NCBI RefSeq assembly: GCF_004799495.1 | Contig: NZ_SSMY01000006.1 | Location: forward strand, 1-64,000 | DNA from: Sphingomonas sp. | GTDB lineage: Bacteria; Pseudomonadota; Alphaproteobacteria; Sphingomonadales; Sphingomonadaceae | Direction of reading: 5' to 3' | DNA length: 64,000 bases | Part shown: positions 8,694-18,080 of the stretch, piece after piece | Numbering within the stretch: position 1 is the stretch's first letter | How the letters are laid out: each line of letters begins with the position of its first letter | The notes under the pieces: generated by a model | What the model was told of the DNA's origin: nothing | Seen by the model: only the letters and a program-made list of their open reading frames with translations | The model's database searches: none | Program-made: the position numbers and the translations under genes

Positions 8694-11600
8694 ATGAATC
8701 TCTCCCGCGCGCGCGCCATGAATCTGGCCGTTTCTTCGATCGCAATCGCCGTTGCGATGACGGCGACCAATGCCGCGGCGCAAACGGCGCCGACTCCCAC
8801 GCCGCCTGCCGACACGCCGCAGGCCAACAGCGATGATGGTCCCGATATCATCATCACCGGTTCGCGCATCGCACGGCGCGCGACCGACACGGTCGAGCCG
8901 GTGCTGGTCCTCGACAGCAAAGCGATCGAATCGCGCGGCTTCAGCACGCTGGGGCAGGCGCTGAGCGAACAGCCGGCATTCGGCATCGCCGATTCGTCGC
9001 CGGTGGGTGCTCAATCGTCGTTCGGCCCCGGCCAGAGCTTCGTGAACTTCTTCGGTCTCGGCTCGCAGCGCACGCTGACCCTGGTCAACGGCCGTCGCTT
9101 TGTCGGCTCGAACACCTCGACCATTTTCGGCCCGACCGGGTCCGGCGGCTCGCAGGTCGACCTCAACCTCATTCCGACCAAGCTGATCGACCGCGTCGAA
9201 ACGGTCGCGGTGGGCGGCGCGCCGATTTATGGGTCGGACGCGATCGCCGGCACGATCAACGTCATCCTGAAGAAGTCGTATTCGGGTCTCGACCTCGACG
9301 CGCAATACGGCATTTCGGATCGCGGCGATGCGCCGGATTACCGGTTCCGCGTCCTCGCCGGCATGAATTTCGGCGGCGGCAAGGGCAACATCACCTTCGC
9401 CGGTGAATATAACGAGTCGAAGGGCCTGTTGTATAATGACCGCTACCTGACGTCGCTCGGCCGGTATTACGATGCGCGCGTCGATCCAGCGTATCCGTAT
9501 CAGCGTGAGCTTTATACGGACCGCCGTCTCCCTTCGATTGCCGACACCGGCATCCCGCTGGTGGGCCAGTATTTGAGCTTGTTCGCTTTCCCCAACGTTG
9601 TGCTCCCGCCGTCCTACGAAAATTTGCTGTTCGGTGGCCCATACGGCGTAGGGGTCGACGGTGGCGTGCCCTATCAGTCGCTCAAGTTCGATGCGTCGGG
9701 CAATCTTGTTCCGATCAATTTCGGCAAGACGACCAGCTTCACCAATGCGTCGGGCGGGAACGGGTACAGCTTGACCGACCTGTCGAACCTGCTGACCAAC
9801 ACCAAGCGCTACAGCGGCATTCTCCAAGCGAACTATCAGCTAACCAGCGGCATCCATGCCTTCGCGGAACTGTGGTACACGCACAGCGAAGGGACGAACC
9901 TGCGCGATCAGCCAGAATATAACAGCGGCCTGTTCGGGGCGCCGGGCGACCTGCCCAATGCCGGCGCGTATAAGATCAGTATCAATAACCCGTTCCTGTC
10001 GGCGGCGTCGCGCACGATCATCCAGAACGCGATCAACAACAATCCGCTCAGCGACCAGAACGTCGGGCTGGTGGGTGTCCAAAACTATTTCTTCCTCGAC
10101 CGTGCCAACACCGATCTGATTACCGGGCGGGTGCGCGGCTGGATCAACACCTATCGCGCGGTTGTCGGGCTTGACGGCGACTTCACGGGGATCGGCGGGA
10201 AGAAGTGGCACTGGGAGATCAGCGCGAACTACGGCCGGTCGGACACCAAGAGTGTTCAACCGGTGCTGAATTCCCAGAACCTGGCAAACGCGGTCGACGC
10301 AATCGGTAGCAGCCCTGCGACGGCGACGTGCCGGCCGGGTGTGGTCAGTTCGACCGGCCCCACCATCAGCAACGTCTGCGCGCCGTTGAACCTGTTCGGA
10401 ACGGGACAGGCGAGCCAGGCGGCGTTGAATTACATCACCATGCTGGCGACGCCGAAGTCGACCAACGAGCAATATGATTTCGTTGCGTCCTTGTCCGGAC
10501 CGTTTGCCAAGCTGCCCGGCGGCGACCTGTCGTTCGCCATCGGCTACGAGCACCGCGACGAACATTCGAAGTTTGATCCCAGCGCGGCGTTCCTCGGCAA
10601 GCCAGACCCGACGAATCCGGGCCAGTACCTGTCGTATGGCCAGTTGGTTCCGATCGCAGCGATCGATGCCGGCTATAATACCGACGAAGCGTTCGGGGAG
10701 CTTCAGGCCGACCTGATCGGCCCGAGCAACAACATTCCCGCGATCCGCTCGTTGAATCTCCAGCTGGCCGGGCGTTACGTCGACAACTCGTTCAACGGGC
10801 GCGCGTTCACCTGGACGGCGGGCGGCCGCTGGCAGCCCGTCCGCGACATCACGTTCCGCGGCAACTTCACCCATTCGATCCGGTCGCCGTCGATCACCGA
10901 ATTCGCCAACCCGGCGCAGAGTTCATTCGGCTTTGCCGACGATCCCTGCGACTCGACGCTGATCACGCAAGGACCGAATCCGTCGGGCCGGGCCGCGAAT
11001 TGCCTCGCGGCTTTCCAGGCCAAGGGCCTGACCGCGGCAGATTTGGCGGCCTACACCTCGCTGGCCTCGCAGCGCTCGTTCCGCCAGGGCGTCGCTGGCG
11101 ATAACACGCTCAAGAACGAAACGGCCGATTCGTGGACCGTCGGTGCGATTATCCAGCCGACCTTCATCCGCCGCCTGACGATTTCGGCCGACTATGTCGA
11201 CATCAAGGTCAAGGGCGTCATCTCGAGCTTCGGCGCGGATGACGTGCTGAATGCATGCTACGATTCGACCACCTATCCGAACAACGCCTACTGCCCGCGC
11301 GTCCAGCGCGACAGCAGCGGGCAGCTGTCGAACGTTATAGCCGGCTACATCAATGGTGATCAGCTGCGGTATCGCGGTATCGTCGGCCAGGGCGAATACA
11401 CCATCCCGACGCCATTCCTCGGGGCCTCGAGCAATATCGGACTCGGCGTGAGCTACCAGCACCTGTTCGAGCTATCGAGCATCTCGGGCGGGACGAAAAC
11501 CCGTAGCGAAGGTACGGCAGGCTATTCGAAGGACAAGGGTGTCGCGACCCTGACGTACAGCAACGACTGGCTCGAAACGTTCCTGCAGGCCTCCTATATC

Positions 11601-11837
11601 GGGCCGGCGAAGGTCAGCAATTATTATGCGTCGAACTATCAGATCAACCACTACAACCAGGTGGTCTTCCTGAACGCGGGGATGTCCTTCATGGTCGCAA
11701 AGCGGTTCCAGTTCCGCCTCAACGTGGACAATCTGCTCGACCAGCAGCCGCCGTTCCCGTCGAGCGGCGCGACTGATGTGTATTTCCGCGGTGCCTTGGG
11801 CCGGTTCTACCGGGCAGGGGTCTCGGTCAAGTTCTGA
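8694..11837 (+). CDS. TonB-dependent outer-membrane receptor
   Basis: A 1047-residue outer-membrane beta-barrel driven by TonB; its ligand cannot be told from sequence. A signal peptide ends near AATNAAAQ (residue 30). The plug domain follows, with DIIITGSRIARRATDTVEPV, ALSEQPAFG, TLVNGRRFVGSN and PIYGSDAIAGTINVILKK. The barrel ends with GRFYRAGVSVKF, whose terminal Phe is the usual BAM signal. The N-terminus and length resemble the large receptors of sphingomonads that import carbohydrates, peptides or siderophores. AAGGGG upstream supports the start at 8694; ATG 8718 is an alternative. It stands alone between terminators, with no transporter or regulator beside it. Confidence 0.93.
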   Translation: MNLSRARAMNLAVSSIAIAVAMTATNAAAQTAPTPTPPADTPQANSDDGPDIIITGSRIARRATDTVEPVLVLDSKAIESRGFSTLGQALSEQPAFGIADSSPVGAQSSFGPGQSFVNFFGLGSQRTLTLVNGRRFVGSNTSTIFGPTGSGGSQVDLNLIPTKLIDRVETVAVGGAPIYGSDAIAGTINVILKKSYSGLDLDAQYGISDRGDAPDYRFRVLAGMNFGGGKGNITFAGEYNESKGLLYNDRYLTSLGRYYDARVDPAYPYQRELYTDRRLPSIADTGIPLVGQYLSLFAFPNVVLPPSYENLLFGGPYGVGVDGGVPYQSLKFDASGNLVPINFGKTTSFTNASGGNGYSLTDLSNLLTNTKRYSGILQANYQLTSGIHAFAELWYTHSEGTNLRDQPEYNSGLFGAPGDLPNAGAYKISINNPFLSAASRTIIQNAINNNPLSDQNVGLVGVQNYFFLDRANTDLITGRVRGWINTYRAVVGLDGDFTGIGGKKWHWEISANYGRSDTKSVQPVLNSQNLANAVDAIGSSPATATCRPGVVSSTGPTISNVCAPLNLFGTGQASQAALNYITMLATPKSTNEQYDFVASLSGPFAKLPGGDLSFAIGYEHRDEHSKFDPSAAFLGKPDPTNPGQYLSYGQLVPIAAIDAGYNTDEAFGELQADLIGPSNNIPAIRSLNLQLAGRYVDNSFNGRAFTWTAGGRWQPVRDITFRGNFTHSIRSPSITEFANPAQSSFGFADDPCDSTLITQGPNPSGRAANCLAAFQAKGLTAADLAAYTSLASQRSFRQGVAGDNTLKNETADSWTVGAIIQPTFIRRLTISADYVDIKVKGVISSFGADDVLNACYDSTTYPNNAYCPRVQRDSSGQLSNVIAGYINGDQLRYRGIVGQGEYTIPTPFLGASSNIGLGVSYQHLFELSSISGGTKTRSEGTAGYSKDKGVATLTYSNDWLETFLQASYIGPAKVSNYYASNYQINHYNQVVFLNAGMSFMVAKRFQFRLNVDNLLDQQPPFPSSGATDVYFRGALGRFYRAGVSVKF

Positions 11838-11856
11838 CCTGCCGGCCGAAAAACGG

Positions 11857-11890
11857 GAAGGGCGCCGTCGAATATTCGACGGCGCCCTTC
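11857..11890. terminator. Perfect 34-bp palindrome, bidirectional terminator candidate
   Basis: The left arm starts GAAGGGCGCCGTCGAAT and the right arm is its exact reverse complement. It lies 20 bp after the receptor stop and 46 bp before the stop of the converging pilus gene, so it can serve both strands. Only short T-rich tails are present. Confidence 0.8.
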
Positions 11891-11935
11891 TGGCTTGTAA
11901 CGGGAGCAGGGGAAGTGCCCGCGCTTATCGTCAGC

Positions 11936-12664
11936 TCAGGCCGGATAGAGGTTACACGTCGATCGCGTCGCGGTGGGTGAGGGGTTGTAGATCTGCGCGA
12001 AGTCGCGGTTGTCGCGGACGATGAACGACGCGATGTAGTGAATGCGCAACGAGCTCGATCCGATCAGCGACATCAGCCATTGGCCGACGACTGGCTTGTA
12101 GTCGTAGTTGATCTCGACGAACATCACGCCGCCGTTGGTCGGCGCGCTGACCTGCTGGCCGGCGTCGCCCATGCCGCTCGGCGCGAGCGTGCCGGCATTG
12201 GCCGGCGTCGTGTCGGTGCCCGCGGTGGTCGTCGTCGTGCCATAGGTCGAATCGTAATTCGTCCCCGATTTCTGCCCGATGCAGCGCTGCCAATGAATAC
12301 GCTGCGTGCCCGAGGAGTCCTTTTCGAGGCTCGACACGATCACGCGGCCGTTGGTGGTCAGGTTGATCCCCGCGCCCTGGTTGCGCGCCGCCTGAAGCAC
12401 GTCGTTCATGTCGACTTCGCGCAATTGCTCGATATTGGCGTTGTTGATCAAACCGACGCGCGACGCATTGTCGGCGAGGTTGAGTGCGATCTGGCTGACC
12501 TTCAGGTTGATCAGCGCCTGGTTGGCGAGCTCGATGCCATACAGCCCGAGCATGAGCACGAGTGGCGCGCCGAATGCGAATTCGAGCAGCGCGACGCCGC
12601 TGTTGTCGCGCGCCAGGCGCCGCGGGGTGCGGCCGAGCCGCGAGAGGGTGGAGAGCATCGCCAT
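11936..12664 (-). CDS. TadE-like pilus assembly/minor pilin protein
   Basis: A 242-residue inner-membrane-anchored pseudopilin-like protein of the Tad (Flp pilus) type. The hallmark is the TadE segment NSGVALLEFAFGAPLVLMLGL, with the Glu at +5 of the hydrophobic helix, after a basic N-terminus; the remainder would be periplasmic. It is the last gene of a three-gene set, and its ATG overlaps the stop of the upstream gene (TAATG). The longer reading to 12883 is rejected because it lies inside the neighbour. There is no ATPase, secretin or prepilin peptidase nearby, so assembly would need Tad machinery encoded elsewhere. Confidence 0.85.
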   Translation of the reverse strand: MAMLSTLSRLGRTPRRLARDNSGVALLEFAFGAPLVLMLGLYGIELANQALINLKVSQIALNLADNASRVGLINNANIEQLREVDMNDVLQAARNQGAGINLTTNGRVIVSSLEKDSSGTQRIHWQRCIGQKSGTNYDSTYGTTTTTAGTDTTPANAGTLAPSGMGDAGQQVSAPTNGGVMFVEINYDYKPVVGQWLMSLIGSSSLRIHYIASFIVRDNRDFAQIYNPSPTATRSTCNLYPA

Positions 12665-13233
12665 TACGTGCACACCGTCGTCGGGGTTGTCGTGGTCTGC
12701 GACGCATAGGGCTGGTTCTTCAGCAGCGTGTTCGCGGTGATCGTCTGGGTCGCGCCGAACAGCGGAAACAGCCGTGGATAGGTGACCGTCGCGGTATAGA
12801 GCGTCACGTCGTTCGCGCCGCCCTGACCGTTGACCCCCGGGTCGGCATCCCACTGGCTGTTGCCGTTGATGTCGGTGTAGCATTCGCCGGCGTCGCGCAC
12901 GCCGTTGCCGTTGGTGTCGGTGAACGGCTCGGGCTTGATCACGCTGAACGAATCATAATTCTTGCGCGTGAACACGATGGTCGCGTTCTTGGCGATGTTC
13001 TGGACCATCGCTGTGACCTTGGCGTCGAGCGCCGCGGTGTTGTTGGCCCCACCCTGGATCGCCGAATCGCGCGCTGCTTTTTGCATCGCGCCGTTCAGGA
13101 TCGCTTTGGCGTAGACCTGGTACGACAGGTCGCACAGCCCGAGGACCATCGTCATCAGGACCGGCGCGACGATGGCGAATTCGACGATCGCCGCGCCGCG
13201 CGTGTCGCGCCGAAGGGAACCGAGCCGGCGCAT
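12664..13233 (-). CDS. TadE-like pilin with two calcium-loop-like motifs
   Basis: A 189-residue TadE-type protein: MRRLGSLRRDTRGAAIVEFA then a single hydrophobic helix APVLMTMVLGLCDLSY. The periplasmic part contains DTNGNGVRDAGE and DINGNSQWDAD, which fit the EF-hand/dockerin-type loop D-x-N-x-N-G-x-x-D-x-x-E. Calcium binding is an inference from these side chains. The start ATG overlaps the TadG-like stop (TGATG), and its own stop overlaps the next gene, so the three genes are probably translated together. The extended reading to 13416 is not used. Confidence 0.83.
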   Translation of the reverse strand: MRRLGSLRRDTRGAAIVEFAIVAPVLMTMVLGLCDLSYQVYAKAILNGAMQKAARDSAIQGGANNTAALDAKVTAMVQNIAKNATIVFTRKNYDSFSVIKPEPFTDTNGNGVRDAGECYTDINGNSQWDADPGVNGQGGANDVTLYTATVTYPRLFPLFGATQTITANTLLKNQPYASQTTTTPTTVCT

Positions 13234-15113
13234 CACTGCGAAATCCGGAGCAGCGCGACCTGCTTGGCGATATCCTGGAAAGCCTGGTTGAGCGATGCGT
13301 TGTCGCTCGCGTAATAGGCCTTGCCGGGCGAGGCGCACTGGGTCAGCTGGGTCGTCAGCGTCTGGCCGAAACCGATCACGAACACCTTGATGTTGCGTGC
13401 CTTGGCCGCGGCGCATTCCGCGAGGAAACGCGCATTGTGATAATCGGTATCGTTGCCGAGACCGCTCGACCCCGTGACTCGCTTATCGTAATATTCCATC
13501 CCGTACATGCCGTAGATGTTGTAGTTCGGCGCCATGTCGCCGTCGGTCATGAAGACGATGTAGCGGTTGGGCTCGTTGCGCCCCGGCCATGCCGCGGTGT
13601 CGGACGCGAAGACACCGTTCGGCGCGATCATTCGCGTGCCCCAGATCATCCCGGTGTCGTGGTAGGTGCCGCCCTGCGGCACGAAGTCGCTGGCATTGAC
13701 GTAATTGCTGACGTCGGACCGGGCCATCACCGCCAGCCGCGAAACCGGCTTGCCGCACGACACATAACCGCTGGAGAGATTGGCCGGCGCCCCGGCCGAG
13801 GTCAGCGACTGTGTCGCGCCACTGCCCGTATAGTCGCCATAGACGAACGGCGCCGGGGGCGTCGACGGCTTGCTGACGTTGCCCGAATAATCATAGGTCG
13901 TGTTGTTTCCGCGATAATATTCGACCTCGGGCCACATCGGCCGCCATTTGGTCGAATCGCTGCTTGCTGCCAGATCGGGGTCGAGGTCGGGCGGCAGGTT
14001 GTTGACGTCGAACGTCGCCGTCGCGGTCGTATCGCGTTCCTCGACGCAGCCCTGCCACTTGCTCGTCGTGCCGTCGACCTTGCTCGGGTCGTCGACCGTT
14101 GCGCCGGTCTTGTACTGGCTCGTGTTGTACGTAACTGGTTGATAGCGCCAGGTCGGCTTGAGCGGTTGCGTGGTGATCACGCACGTGCCGCCGCTGCCGC
14201 TACTCCACGATGTCGTGACACGCGTCGCCGTACCATCGGTATTGAACCCGGAGGCGGGGGATCGGCCAGCCATGTTGTTGCAGTTCGTCTGTCCCACGCC
14301 GGTCTGCGTGTTGTTCGATGACGACCCGTTGTTGGCGTCGCCCACGATGCTGCGCGACTGATAGGTCCAGCTGTCGACGATCGCGCTCTGCGGCAGCGCG
14401 TACCCCGCATTGACCGTCGATGTATAAGTGACGAAACCATAGCGGATGTGCGTCGTCGGGTCGGCGTTGGCCGCGACGGTGTCGTAGAAATTGAGTACCG
14501 CGGTGCGCAGCCCGGAAATCTTCGATCCCGAAACCTCGTGCGCATGGTAGCCCGTGGTGCCGTCGGGCCGCGTATAGGTATCCACCGTACCGCTGCAAGA
14601 ACCCGCGGCGGTGCACGCCATCGACCCGGTGGTGTCGAGCACGAACATGATGTCGGTGTCGGCGACGTCGTAGCGTGCCTCGCACGCGACGTTGATGGTC
14701 ACCGGCGGCGCGAAGAACCCCGTGATCGTCATCGGCACGACGGCGGATGCGACACCCGATACCTGCTGGTCACTGGTCTTCGACGGCGTGAAGCTGACCG
14801 TGTTGGTCTTCATCCAGCCGGCCTTGAAGTTGTTGCCGAAGAACGTCCGCGCCTGGGCATCGGCGTTGGAATCGAGCGTGGTCGACGACGACGACACCAG
14901 CGCTTTGCGCCCCGCGAGCACACCGGCGTCACATGCCTGTTGCAGCCGCACCTTGACGACGTAGAGTCGCGCGGTGTCGATACCCGATCCGACCATGAGC
15001 GACAGCGGGATGAGGGCGATCGCCAGCATCGCCAGCGTCGACCCGCGCTTGTCGTCGCGCAGCCGTCCCATGAAGGTCGGCGCCACTGGCTTGCGACTGA
15101 GTGGTGCGATCAT
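13233..15113 (-). CDS. TadG-like protein with von Willebrand factor A domain
   Basis: A 626-residue Tad-pilus-associated protein. An N-terminal TadE/TadG-type helix follows RDDKRGSTLAMLAIALIPLSLMV (about residues 20-45). A VWA domain carries a MIDAS motif, DTTGSM, at residues 160-165. This is followed by long Ser/Thr/Asn-rich insertions with several cysteines, and the domain resumes near the C-terminus (RYIVFMTDGDMAPNYN, VFVIGFG). VWA domains of this kind bind metal and mediate adhesion or assembly. It is first in the pilus set, and its promoter should lie in the 90-bp gap shared with the divergent gene at 15204. Confidence 0.88.
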   Translation of the reverse strand: MIAPLSRKPVAPTFMGRLRDDKRGSTLAMLAIALIPLSLMVGSGIDTARLYVVKVRLQQACDAGVLAGRKALVSSSSTTLDSNADAQARTFFGNNFKAGWMKTNTVSFTPSKTSDQQVSGVASAVVPMTITGFFAPPVTINVACEARYDVADTDIMFVLDTTGSMACTAAGSCSGTVDTYTRPDGTTGYHAHEVSGSKISGLRTAVLNFYDTVAANADPTTHIRYGFVTYTSTVNAGYALPQSAIVDSWTYQSRSIVGDANNGSSSNNTQTGVGQTNCNNMAGRSPASGFNTDGTATRVTTSWSSGSGGTCVITTQPLKPTWRYQPVTYNTSQYKTGATVDDPSKVDGTTSKWQGCVEERDTTATATFDVNNLPPDLDPDLAASSDSTKWRPMWPEVEYYRGNNTTYDYSGNVSKPSTPPAPFVYGDYTGSGATQSLTSAGAPANLSSGYVSCGKPVSRLAVMARSDVSNYVNASDFVPQGGTYHDTGMIWGTRMIAPNGVFASDTAAWPGRNEPNRYIVFMTDGDMAPNYNIYGMYGMEYYDKRVTGSSGLGNDTDYHNARFLAECAAAKARNIKVFVIGFGQTLTTQLTQCASPGKAYYASDNASLNQAFQDIAKQVALLRISQ

Positions 15114-15203
15114 CTGCCCCGTTCCGCCCGATAAAGTCCTTCGAGCCTGCGCTATGGCGTCCGAAGGGATAACCGCCCCTAAAGCGGAAAGGTTAATGTT
15201 ACG

Positions 15204-15848
15204 GTGACGGCGGTCGAAGACCCGACGCGCACCTTGGCATTAAGCTACGCACCAGCCGATCGGCGTGCGGCGCTGGAGGCGCTGTTCGCACTCGACGCTG
15301 CGCTCGGCCAGGTGCTGCGGACGACGCGCGAGCCGATGGTCGGGCAGATGCGGCTGGCCTGGTGGCGCGAGGCGCTGGTGCGGCTCGACGGTGCGCCGGC
15401 ACCGGGCGAGCCCGTGTTGCAGGCGCTGGCGGCCGACGCGCTGCCGCGGGGCGCCAGCGGTCGCGTGCTGGCGGGAATGGTCGACGGGTGGGAGCCGCTG
15501 CTGGGAACGATCGACGACGCGGCGCTCGCGGATCACGCACGGTTGCGTGGCGGAATCCTGTTTGCGCAAGCGAGCGCGGTGCTGGGGGCGGGCGCACGGG
15601 ACGCGTTCGACGATGCCGGTCGGGGCTGGGCGCTGGGAGACCTCGCGGCACATCTCAGCGATCCAGCCTTGGCGGCCCGCGCGCGCGACATGGCGGCGCC
15701 ATTGTTGGCCCAGGCGACGAGGCGGCGGTGGAGCCGTAACGCCCGCGCATTAGGTGCGCTGGCGCATGCCGCGCGGATGGACCTTTCCGGCCCGGCGGCG
15801 CCATGGCGAGTCGCGCGGTTGGGGTGGCACCGGCTGACCGGGCGTTAG
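15204..15848 (+). CDS. Squalene/phytoene synthase family protein, probably non-catalytic
   Basis: A 214-residue all-helical protein of the squalene/phytoene-synthase superfamily, recognised by ALSYAPADRRAALEALFALDAAL, MVGQMRLAWWREAL, RGGILFAQASAVLGAG and the terminal ARLGWHRLTGR. It is shorter than true synthases (about 280 residues or more). The Asp-rich prenyl-diphosphate motifs are missing: the equivalents read ALDAALGQV and LGDLAAHLSD. It resembles the NDUFAF6-like branch implicated in complex I assembly in eukaryotes; that role here is speculative. The start is GTG. Confidence 0.7.
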   Translation: MTAVEDPTRTLALSYAPADRRAALEALFALDAALGQVLRTTREPMVGQMRLAWWREALVRLDGAPAPGEPVLQALAADALPRGASGRVLAGMVDGWEPLLGTIDDAALADHARLRGGILFAQASAVLGAGARDAFDDAGRGWALGDLAAHLSDPALAARARDMAAPLLAQATRRRWSRNARALGALAHAARMDLSGPAAPWRVARLGWHRLTGR

Positions 15849-15905
15849 TCTTTTGCGAAGCGGAAAATCGCGTTAGGCTGCAGCCTTCGGCAGGGAGGCG
15901 GCGCG

Positions 15906-16388
15906 ATGTGGCGGTATCTGGCGGGCGCGGGAGCAGGGGCGTTGTTGGTGGTCTCGGGAATGATGCTTCAGGCGATGCGGCCTACGGCGGTCGCGCCGCT
16001 GCCGATGATGCCGGCGGTCGCGAACGCGCCGCAGGGGCAGGGAGTGGCGGTCGCGGTGCCCGAGGCGACCGACAAGACCCGCGAGCAGAAACGCTTCGAC
16101 CGCTACGACAAGGATCGCGACGGATCGATAACCCGCGGCGAATATTTGCTGCCGCGTACCAAGGCGTTCGCGAAGCTCGATACCAACCACGACGGCATGC
16201 TGTCGTTCGACGAATGGGCAATAAAGACCGAGACCAAGTTCGCCATGGCCGACAAGGACAAATCGGGCGCCATGTCGCCCGCCGAATTCCTCACCACCGC
16301 CGTCAAGCGCAAGACGCACCCGCGCGCCAAATGCCCGGACAAGCCGGCCGCTCCGCCCACTACGGAAGAGACGTCCGAGGAAAGCTAG
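15906..16388 (+). CDS. Secreted EF-hand calcium-binding protein
   Basis: A 160-residue protein with an N-terminal hydrophobic helix (LAGAGAGALLVVSGMML, signal peptide or anchor) and three canonical EF-hand loops: residues 68-79 (DKDRDGSITRGE), 92-103 (DTNHDGMLSFDE) and 116-127 (DKDKSGAMSPAE). The C-terminus is Pro/Glu-rich. It probably acts in the periplasm as a calcium buffer or sensor; the partner is unknown. AGGGAGG ten bases before the ATG supports the start. It follows the synthase-family gene by 57 bp and may be co-transcribed. Confidence 0.85.
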   Translation: MWRYLAGAGAGALLVVSGMMLQAMRPTAVAPLPMMPAVANAPQGQGVAVAVPEATDKTREQKRFDRYDKDRDGSITRGEYLLPRTKAFAKLDTNHDGMLSFDEWAIKTETKFAMADKDKSGAMSPAEFLTTAVKRKTHPRAKCPDKPAAPPTTEETSEES

Positions 16389-16662
16389 CCGCGGATCGGC
16401 CTTGAGGCGCTGCCGCGCCGGAAATCGCTGTCAATGTAGGATTTCGTCTGATCTACCCTGATCGGTGAGCCGTTCGCAAAATCCCGGCGTACACCTGTTC
16501 ATTCGAGAAGGCGTCGCCGTCGCCAGGCGGGCGCGTTATCGCGGCGTCGAGGATGCGCGCGTGGCGCATCCGTGGCGCGCTGGTGCCGCGTCGCGGATGT
16601 TACGCCGGCGCAAACCCGGCGCAACTCGCCCGAACGGGCGGCCGGGTGTCAATTTTATGAAC
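16389..16662. other. Intergenic stretch without a gene
   Basis: This 274-bp gap between the converging EF-hand and trmFO genes holds no supportable ORF. It contains short GC-rich inverted segments such as CGCCGGCGCAAACCCGGCGC around 16610, but no T-run. I see nothing else in it. Confidence 0.5.
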
Positions 16663-17976
16663 TTAGGCCGCCATCCACTCGGCCAGCGCGGCGCGGGCGC
16701 GGTCGGTGTACATCTTCTTGCGGTCGGCTTTCCTGGTGCGGCCGGGGATCGGCGGCATCAGCCCGAAATTGACGTTCATCGGCTGATAGGTCGCGGCCTC
16801 CGCCGCGCCGGTGATGTGGTGGAGCAGCGCGCCGAGCGCGGTCTCGACCGGCGGCGGCGTCATGACGTCACCGCCCAATTCCGCCGCGGCAAAGCGCCCC
16901 GCGAGCAGCCCGATCGCCGCGCTTTCGACATAGCCTTCGCACCCCGTGATCTGGCCAGCGAAGCGGATGTTGGGCTTCGACTTGAGCCGCAGCGTCGGGT
17001 CGAGCAATTCGGGCGAGCGAATGAAGGTGTTGCGGTGCAGTCCGCCAAGCCGTGCGAACTCGGCATTCTCGAGCCCCGGGATCGTGCGGAACAGCCGCAC
17101 CTGCTCGGCATGCTTCAGCTTGGTCTGGAACCCGACGATGTTCCACAACGTCCCGCTGGCGTTGTCCTGACGCAGCTGCACCACGGCATAGGGCCAGCGT
17201 CCGGTGCGCGGGTCGTCGAGTCCGACCCCCTTCATCGGCCCGAACCGCAACGTCTCCGGCCCGCGCTCTGCCATCACCTCGATCGGCATGCAGCCTTCGA
17301 AATACGGCGTGTCCTTTTCCCACTCGCGGAACTCGCCCTTTTCGCCGTCGATCAGACCCTGGACGAAGGCGTGATACTGGTCCTCGTCCATCGCACAGTT
17401 GATGTAGTCGTGGCCTTGGCCTTTGTTCCAGCGCGACTGGAACCACGCCTGGTCCATGTCGATGCTGTCGCGGTGGACGATGGGCGCGATCGCATCGAAG
17501 AAGGCGAGTGCATCGCTCCCCGTCGCGGCGCCGATGCTCGCGGCGAGGCCAGGCGCGGTGAGCGGGCCGGTGGCGATGATCGCGGGGCCGTCGGGCAGAA
17601 CGTCGATCCGCTCCCGCACGATCTCGATGTTGGGGTGCGCCGCCAACCGTGCCGTCACACCGTCGGAAAAGCCGTCGCGATCGACCGCCAGCGCCGACCC
17701 CGCCGGCACCTTGTGCCTGTCGCCCTCGCGCATGATGATCGAATCGAGCGCGCGCAACTCGGCATGGAGCAAGCCGACCGCGTTGTTCTCCGCGTCGTCC
17801 GAGCGAAAGCTGTTCGAGCAGACCAGCTCGGCGAGCCCGTCGGTCTGGTGCGCCGGGGTGATGTCGCCCGACCCGCGCATCTCGGACAGCCTGACTCGCG
17901 CGCCCGCCTCGGCGAGCTGCCACGCGGCTTCCGATCCGGCGAGCCCGCCGCCGATGATGTGAATGTCATACGCCAT
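16663..17976 (-). CDS. trmFO: Methylenetetrahydrofolate--tRNA-(uracil-5-)-methyltransferase TrmFO
   Basis: A 437-residue FAD- and folate-dependent enzyme that makes ribothymidine at U54 of tRNA. The N-terminal dinucleotide motif is [19 protein letters not shown]. Further family motifs are [23 protein letters not shown]-like substrate segment [20 protein letters not shown], and [14 protein letters not shown]. The ATG at 17976 is chosen because [10 protein letters not shown] begins the fold; an upstream extension to 18069 has no family similarity. It is divergent from the glycosyltransferase at 18081. About 270 bp without a recognisable gene separate its stop from the EF-hand gene. Confidence 0.96.
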   Translation of the reverse strand: MAYDIHIIGGGLAGSEAAWQLAEAGARVRLSEMRGSGDITPAHQTDGLAELVCSNSFRSDDAENNAVGLLHAELRALDSIIMREGDRHKVPAGSALAVDRDGFSDGVTARLAAHPNIEIVRERIDVLPDGPAIIATGPLTAPGLAASIGAATGSDALAFFDAIAPIVHRDSIDMDQAWFQSRWNKGQGHDYINCAMDEDQYHAFVQGLIDGEKGEFREWEKDTPYFEGCMPIEVMAERGPETLRFGPMKGVGLDDPRTGRWPYAVVQLRQDNASGTLWNIVGFQTKLKHAEQVRLFRTIPGLENAEFARLGGLHRNTFIRSPELLDPTLRLKSKPNIRFAGQITGCEGYVESAAIGLLAGRFAAAELGGDVMTPPPVETALGALLHHITGAAEAATYQPMNVNFGLMPPIPGRTRKADRKKMYTDRARAALAEWMAA

Positions 17977-18080
17977 GACGCCGTGCGATAGTCGCCCGCG
18001 CCGCTCGCGCAAAGGGCTGTCCCGCCGCGCTTTCTTTCTGCGCTGGCCTGAAGCGCCATATTGCTGCACTAGGACGCCCC

